NCBI GenBank assembly: GCA_030151925.1 | Contig: JASLCY010000157.1 | Location: forward strand, 1-8,349 | Direction: 5' to 3' | DNA from: Oligoflexus sp. | GTDB lineage: Bacteria > Bdellovibrionota_B > Oligoflexia > Oligoflexales > Oligoflexaceae | DNA: 8,349 bases | Shown: positions 4,928 through 8,349 of the stretch, piece by piece | How positions within the stretch are numbered: the first letter of the stretch is position 1 | Layout of the letters: each line of letters opens with the position of its first letter | The notes under the pieces: model-generated | What the model saw: the letters and a program-made list of their open reading frames with translations, nothing else | Told to the model about the DNA's origin: nothing | Databases searched by the model: none | Translations under genes and position numbers: made by a program

Positions 4928-5386
4928 ATGGATCGCCAACACCGCGATGCAATCGTCGACCACATCAACCCCCTGATCGCGCCCCTGGGCTACGAATGCC
5001 TCGAAGTCGATTGGGACGGTTCTGATCGCACTCTCCGGGTGTTCATCGATCAGCCCAAGGGGATCGTGATGGAAGACTGCGTGGCGGCGAACAGCGTTCT
5101 GGTCGAAGACCCGGGTCTCGATCAGCTCGTTCCCGGTGATTTCCGCCTCGAAGTGAGTTCGCCGGGCCTCGATCGCCCGCTCCGGACGCTCGATCACTTC
5201 AAGCAGGCGTTGGGACAGAAGATACGTGTGCATCTCGCTGAGAAGTATCAGGAGCGTGCTAACGGAGTAGGCACCTTGGTTTCGATCGACGACCAAGGCT
5301 CTTTTTTCATGAATATGCCCTCGGGCGCCTGGACTTTTCCCTTTAAGGCTATCCGTAAGGCTAATCTAATGTTTGAATGGAAGTAG
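4928..5386 (+). CDS. rimP: Ribosome maturation factor RimP
   Basis: RimP acts late in assembly of the 30S subunit, helping the head domain mature. The 152-residue protein is of family length. The N-terminal alpha/beta domain (about 1-88) includes GYECLEVDWDG (21-31), LRVFIDQPKGI (36-46) and the signature FRLEVSSPGLDRPL (72-85). A C-terminal SH3-like domain (about 90-152) ends with the usual FPFKAIRKANL. The ATG at 4928 is preferred because the protein then begins as family members do. An in-frame ATG at 4898 would add ten hydrophobic residues encoded by the leader hairpin and T tract. No good Shine-Dalgarno sequence precedes 4928, which is odd. It is the first gene of the rimP-nusA-infB operon. 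Confidence 0.96.
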   Translation: MDRQHRDAIVDHINPLIAPLGYECLEVDWDGSDRTLRVFIDQPKGIVMEDCVAANSVLVEDPGLDQLVPGDFRLEVSSPGLDRPLRTLDHFKQALGQKIRVHLAEKYQERANGVGTLVSIDDQGSFFMNMPSGAWTFPFKAIRKANLMFEWK

Positions 5387-5403
5387 CCATTTTGTCTTAG
5401 GCC

Positions 5404-5420
5404 CTGGGTATTGTTCCCAG
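5404..5420 (+). repeat. Small hairpin between rimP and nusA
   Basis: CTGGG (5404-5408) and CCCAG (5416-5420) pair around a seven-base loop in the 74-base rimP-nusA gap. No T run follows, so it is not a terminator. It could be an mRNA processing or stability element, or chance. Confidence 0.35.
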
Positions 5421-5460
5421 CTCCATCAATCTTTTGACCTTCCATAAGGATCGACAGACG

Positions 5461-7032
5461 ATGACATTACTCGACAGCTCTGAACTTGAATCTGAACTGC
5501 GCAAGGTTATCTCAGGTGTTAGCCGTGATAAAAACCTCGACAAAGCTGTCATCATAGACGCTCTGCAGCAAGCTGTAGTTCATGCCGCTCGTCGTTCCCT
5601 CGGCGCCACGGCTGACCTCGAAGCCCACTACAACGAAGATACCGACGAAATCGAGCTCTATCAGTTCCGCACTGTCGTGGAAGACGACGACGTCGCTAAC
5701 GAGAGCACCGAGATCAGCATCGGCGACGCGATGAAGCTCGACTCGGAAACCGTGCTCGGCGACGCGATCGGCATCAAGATCGATACGACGAAATTCGGCC
5801 GCATCGCAGCGCAGTCGGCGAAGCAGATCATCGTCCAAAAGGTCCGCGACGCCGAGCGCTCGCAGGTCTTCGAAGAGTTCAAGGATCGTAAGGGCGACAT
5901 CCTCTCGGGTTACGTTCGTCGCTTCGAACGCAACGATATCATCATCGATCTCGGCCGCACCGAAGCCGTCATCCCTTATAAAGAACAAGTTCCGACCGAG
6001 AAATTCCGCGTGAAAGACCGCATCCAGGCCTACGTGCTCGACATCAAGCGTTCGAGCCGCGGCCCTCAGGTCGTCATGTCGCGCGCTCATCCCGGCTTCC
6101 TCGTGGCTCTCTTCAGCCAGCACGTCACCGAGATTTACGACGGTATCGTCAGCATCGAAGCAGCCGCTCGCGATCCGGGATACCGTTCGAAGATCGCGGT
6201 CTACTCGCGCGATTCGTCGGTCGATCCGGTCGGCGCCTGCGTTGGTATGAAAGGTTCTCGCGTACAAGCCGTCGTGAACGAGCTGAACGGCGAGAAAATC
6301 GATATCATCCCTTACGACCACGACCCTGCGCGTCTGGTCTGTAACGCCCTCGCCCCGGCCGTCGTCAGCAAGGTGATCGTCGAAGAGAGCGTGCACGGCA
6401 TGGAAGTGATCGTGGCTGACGATCAGCTCTCGCTCGCGATCGGCAAACGCGGACAGAACGTCCGCCTCGCCGCGCAGCTCACCGGCTGGAAACTCGACAT
6501 TAAGAGCGAGTCGTCGGTTGAGGAGAAACTCGCAGGCGCGAAAGATCTCCTTACGACCATCAAGGGTCTCGATGAGATGATGGCGGAACTCCTGGTACAA
6601 GAAGGCTATACGACACCAGCCGAAGTTGCCGAGCTCTCGCCACGCGCTCTGAACCGCCTCTTGAACCTTGAACAAGATCAGGCGCTTGTCGTTATCGAAA
6701 ACGCTAAAGCCATGGCGGAAGTAGTGGCTCAAGGCCGGGCGGAAGTGAAGAAACCCGCGAGCCGTGACGAGCTTTACGCGAACTCTTCGGCGTCACCCGT
6801 TGCGCTTGACAATAAAGTCGAAGACTCTCAAATTAGCGAGCGTGTGAAGATCTTCCTGGAGCTATCTGGCGTTGGTGAGGCTTCGGCTCACGCTCTCGCT
6901 GAAGGCGGTTATGTCACAATTGGTGACATCGTTGCCGATTCGGCCGAAGAAGTGGCCCAAAAAACGGGCCTGTCTATCGGTGTGGCGCGTACCATTCAAA
7001 TGGCTGCAGATCGTTACCTACAGTCCGAGTAA
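5461..7032 (+). CDS. nusA: Transcription termination/antitermination factor NusA
   Basis: NusA binds RNA polymerase near the RNA exit channel, enhances pausing and hairpin-dependent termination, and takes part in antitermination complexes. In the 523-residue protein the order is: N-terminal polymerase-binding domain (about 1-130); S1 domain (about 143-207, starting KGDILSGYVRRF); KH1 with its GMKG loop (262-265); KH2 with IGKRGQN (327-333). Two helix-hairpin-helix repeats follow, at about 356-424 (IKGLDEMMAELLVQEGYTT) and 458-520 (LSGVGEASAHALAEGGYVT), joined by a linker of about 33 residues. E. coli NusA (495 aa) has the same two repeats; many Gram-positive NusA proteins lack them. The ATG at 5461 with AAGGA at 5446-5450 is chosen over an in-frame TTG at 5434. 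infB follows after 37 bases. Confidence 0.98.
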   Translation: MTLLDSSELESELRKVISGVSRDKNLDKAVIIDALQQAVVHAARRSLGATADLEAHYNEDTDEIELYQFRTVVEDDDVANESTEISIGDAMKLDSETVLGDAIGIKIDTTKFGRIAAQSAKQIIVQKVRDAERSQVFEEFKDRKGDILSGYVRRFERNDIIIDLGRTEAVIPYKEQVPTEKFRVKDRIQAYVLDIKRSSRGPQVVMSRAHPGFLVALFSQHVTEIYDGIVSIEAAARDPGYRSKIAVYSRDSSVDPVGACVGMKGSRVQAVVNELNGEKIDIIPYDHDPARLVCNALAPAVVSKVIVEESVHGMEVIVADDQLSLAIGKRGQNVRLAAQLTGWKLDIKSESSVEEKLAGAKDLLTTIKGLDEMMAELLVQEGYTTPAEVAELSPRALNRLLNLEQDQALVVIENAKAMAEVVAQGRAEVKKPASRDELYANSSASPVALDNKVEDSQISERVKIFLELSGVGEASAHALAEGGYVTIGDIVADSAEEVAQKTGLSIGVARTIQMAADRYLQSE

Positions 7033-7069
7033 GTCGGCTATGAGGTAAATTTAGGGGGACTGTTAACGA

Positions 7070-8349
7070 ATGTCAAAAATTCGTGTCTATGAATTAGCTC
7101 GTGAACTCAAGGTCGAAAGCAAATTGCTCGTCAATAAGCTGAAGGACCTGGGCATCGAGGTCTCGAGCCATCAAAGTACTCTGAGCGCGGACCAAGTCGT
7201 CAAAATTAAGCGCGAACTCGGATCATCTTCTGCCGCAGCAGCAGCTTCGTCTGCAACGAGCGGTACAGAGGCTGCTCCCGCCGCGCGTGCGACGCCATCT
7301 GTCATACGTCGCCGCCCTGGCGCGCGTGATGATGCCGCAGCAACGGGTCATGAGGCTGGAGAAGAAGAGCACGCGGCTCCAAGACATGAGGATAAAGCTC
7401 CATCGTCTTCGGTGGAAGCAAAGGCCCCCGCAACCAAACCGGTTGAAGAAAAAGCCGCTCCGACAACACTTAGAAGACCAGCAGCCACGGCTCCTGCTGC
7501 CGAGAAGCCGGCGACGCCTCCTCCTGCGCAAGCGAAGGAAGCGCCTCAGCCGACAGCGGACGCAGAACCTGCTAAAGCGACTGCTCCAGAGCAAGAATCT
7601 CCTCAGGCTGAGACCTCCACAAAAAGCACACAGGAAGTGGCTGTTAACGTCGAAACCGAAGCTTCGGCTTCTGCGGCGTCGCTTGCTCGTTCAGAAAGCG
7701 CCAAGCCAACACCAAGTCCCGCACCGGAGTCTCGTCCTATGTCTCGCCCGCAAGAGAATTACGATTCGGCGAAAATCGTCAGACGCGATCCGACGCAGCC
7801 GCAAGGCACGGGAGCCCCCGCGTCGAATGCGGCTCAGCCACGCATCCAGCCTAGCGGTGGAGCGGCAACTATTATTCGACGCGCCAGCCCCGAAGAAGTT
7901 GAGCAACGCCAGCAAATGCAGGCGCAACAAGCAGCTCAACGCTCGAGTGGCGGCCCAAGCCCCATTATTCGTGTCGGGTCGAGCGGCCACAGCGGAGCTC
8001 CCGCAGGTAGCAGCAGCCCGATCCGTCGTGCTGGTGAAGGTGGTGGTCCCATCCGTCGTCCAGGCGAAGACGGTGGCCGTCCCGCTTATAACGACCGTGG
8101 ACCGCGTCCTACCTCGGATGGCGGATTCAGAAGACCTTTGGTTGAAGCGGAAGCCCCGACCAGCCTGACTGATTCTCCAACGCGTCGCTGGGATGAAAGA
8201 TCAAAAGACCGCGATAAGAAGAAGCTTTCCGCAGCGGAACTCGAGCAGGAAGCGGCTCTTAAAAAGCAGCAGAAGATCAAACGCGATCAAGTCAATATGC
8301 GTTCTCTTCTCGATCAGGTGGCCTCCCTCGAAGAGGAAGAGGGCGATCC
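7070..8349 (+). CDS. infB: Translation initiation factor IF-2, N-terminal part (partial, runs off the window)
   Basis: IF-2 is the GTPase that places initiator fMet-tRNA on the 30S subunit and promotes subunit joining. The frame opens at the ATG at 7070 and stays open for 426 codons to the window edge. Residues 1-50 are a clear IF2_N domain (SKIRVYELARELKVESKLLV, then LKDLGIEVSSHQSTL). A long Ala/Pro/Glu-rich disordered linker (about 51-375) follows, studded with I-R-R motifs (near 79, 238, 269, 319 and 329), then a charged helical segment (about 376-424). The G domain is not reached, so its N-terminal extension is longer than in E. coli (about 390 residues). AGGGGG at 7053-7058 is a slightly distant ribosome binding site. 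infB directly follows nusA, without ylxR or a ribosomal L7Ae-like gene. Confidence 0.95.
   Translation, partial: MSKIRVYELARELKVESKLLVNKLKDLGIEVSSHQSTLSADQVVKIKRELGSSSAAAAASSATSGTEAAPAARATPSVIRRRPGARDDAAATGHEAGEEEHAAPRHEDKAPSSSVEAKAPATKPVEEKAAPTTLRRPAATAPAAEKPATPPPAQAKEAPQPTADAEPAKATAPEQESPQAETSTKSTQEVAVNVETEASASAASLARSESAKPTPSPAPESRPMSRPQENYDSAKIVRRDPTQPQGTGAPASNAAQPRIQPSGGAATIIRRASPEEVEQRQQMQAQQAAQRSSGGPSPIIRVGSSGHSGAPAGSSSPIRRAGEGGGPIRRPGEDGGRPAYNDRGPRPTSDGGFRRPLVEAEAPTSLTDSPTRRWDERSKDRDKKKLSAAELEQEAALKKQQKIKRDQVNMRSLLDQVASLEEEEGD
8018..8077 (+). repeat. Two tandem 30-base units inside infB
   Basis: Bases 8018-8047 and 8048-8077 align with 23 of 30 identities and encode SPIRRAGEGG and GPIRRPGEDG. 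The substitutions fall mostly at third codon positions, so the peptide unit is conserved more than the DNA. This suggests an old in-frame duplication within the IF-2 linker. Confidence 0.7.

Noticed and set aside
4898..4930. Upstream ATG for rimP at 4898
   Set aside because: It lies inside the attenuator-like hairpin, has no spaced ribosome binding site, and would add ten residues absent from family members.
5512..6732. A long minus-strand open frame opposite nusA
   Set aside because: The plus strand encodes full-length NusA with intact S1 and KH motifs. The antisense product is Asp/Arg/Val-rich and resembles nothing.
7287..8168. A plus-strand open frame with an Arg/Leu-rich product
   Set aside because: It is out of frame with infB by one base. 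The infB frame has the IF2_N domain and stays open to the window end, so this one is a shadow.

Overview
The window is core housekeeping chromosome from a Gram-negative bacterium. The envelope genes (an LptF/LptG permease and a probable lipoprotein) need an outer membrane. NusA carries two C-terminal helix-hairpin-helix repeats, as in Proteobacteria. RpoA and S11 read as a deltaproteobacterial or Bdellovibrionota-like type. That placement is an inference from recalled sequence patterns, not from a search. No phage, IS element, CRISPR array, tRNA or rRNA is visible.

Region 1 (1-1711, + strand) is the end of the ribosomal-protein/alpha operon. It holds the last codons of rpsK (S11), a 170-base gap with a good promoter candidate and a palindrome, then rpoA and rplQ, closed by a strong intrinsic terminator. 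rpsD, which often lies between rpsK and rpoA, is absent. Region 2 (1712-3362, + strand) holds a small probable lipoprotein of unknown role and an LptG-like permease for lipopolysaccharide export. Region 3 (3364-4611, - strand) is a two-gene methionine-salvage unit, mtnD then mtnC, convergent with lptG with one base between the stop codons.

Region 4 (4612-4927) is a 316-base divergent intergenic stretch. It contains a repeated 12-base box in front of mtnD, an inverted repeat over the likely rimP -35, and a rimP leader with two hairpins, the second followed by a T tract like an attenuator. Region 5 (4928 to the end, + strand) is the rimP-nusA-infB operon for 30S maturation, transcription elongation/termination and translation initiation. 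infB runs off the right edge: 426 codons are present, covering the N-terminal domain and a long low-complexity linker, and the GTPase domain is not reached.

No novel multi-gene system is visible. The points worth a second look are regulatory (the rimP-nusA leader, the rpoA promoter palindrome, the repeats before mtnD), gene-order features (missing rpsD, isolated mtnDC), and the uncharacterised lipoprotein.
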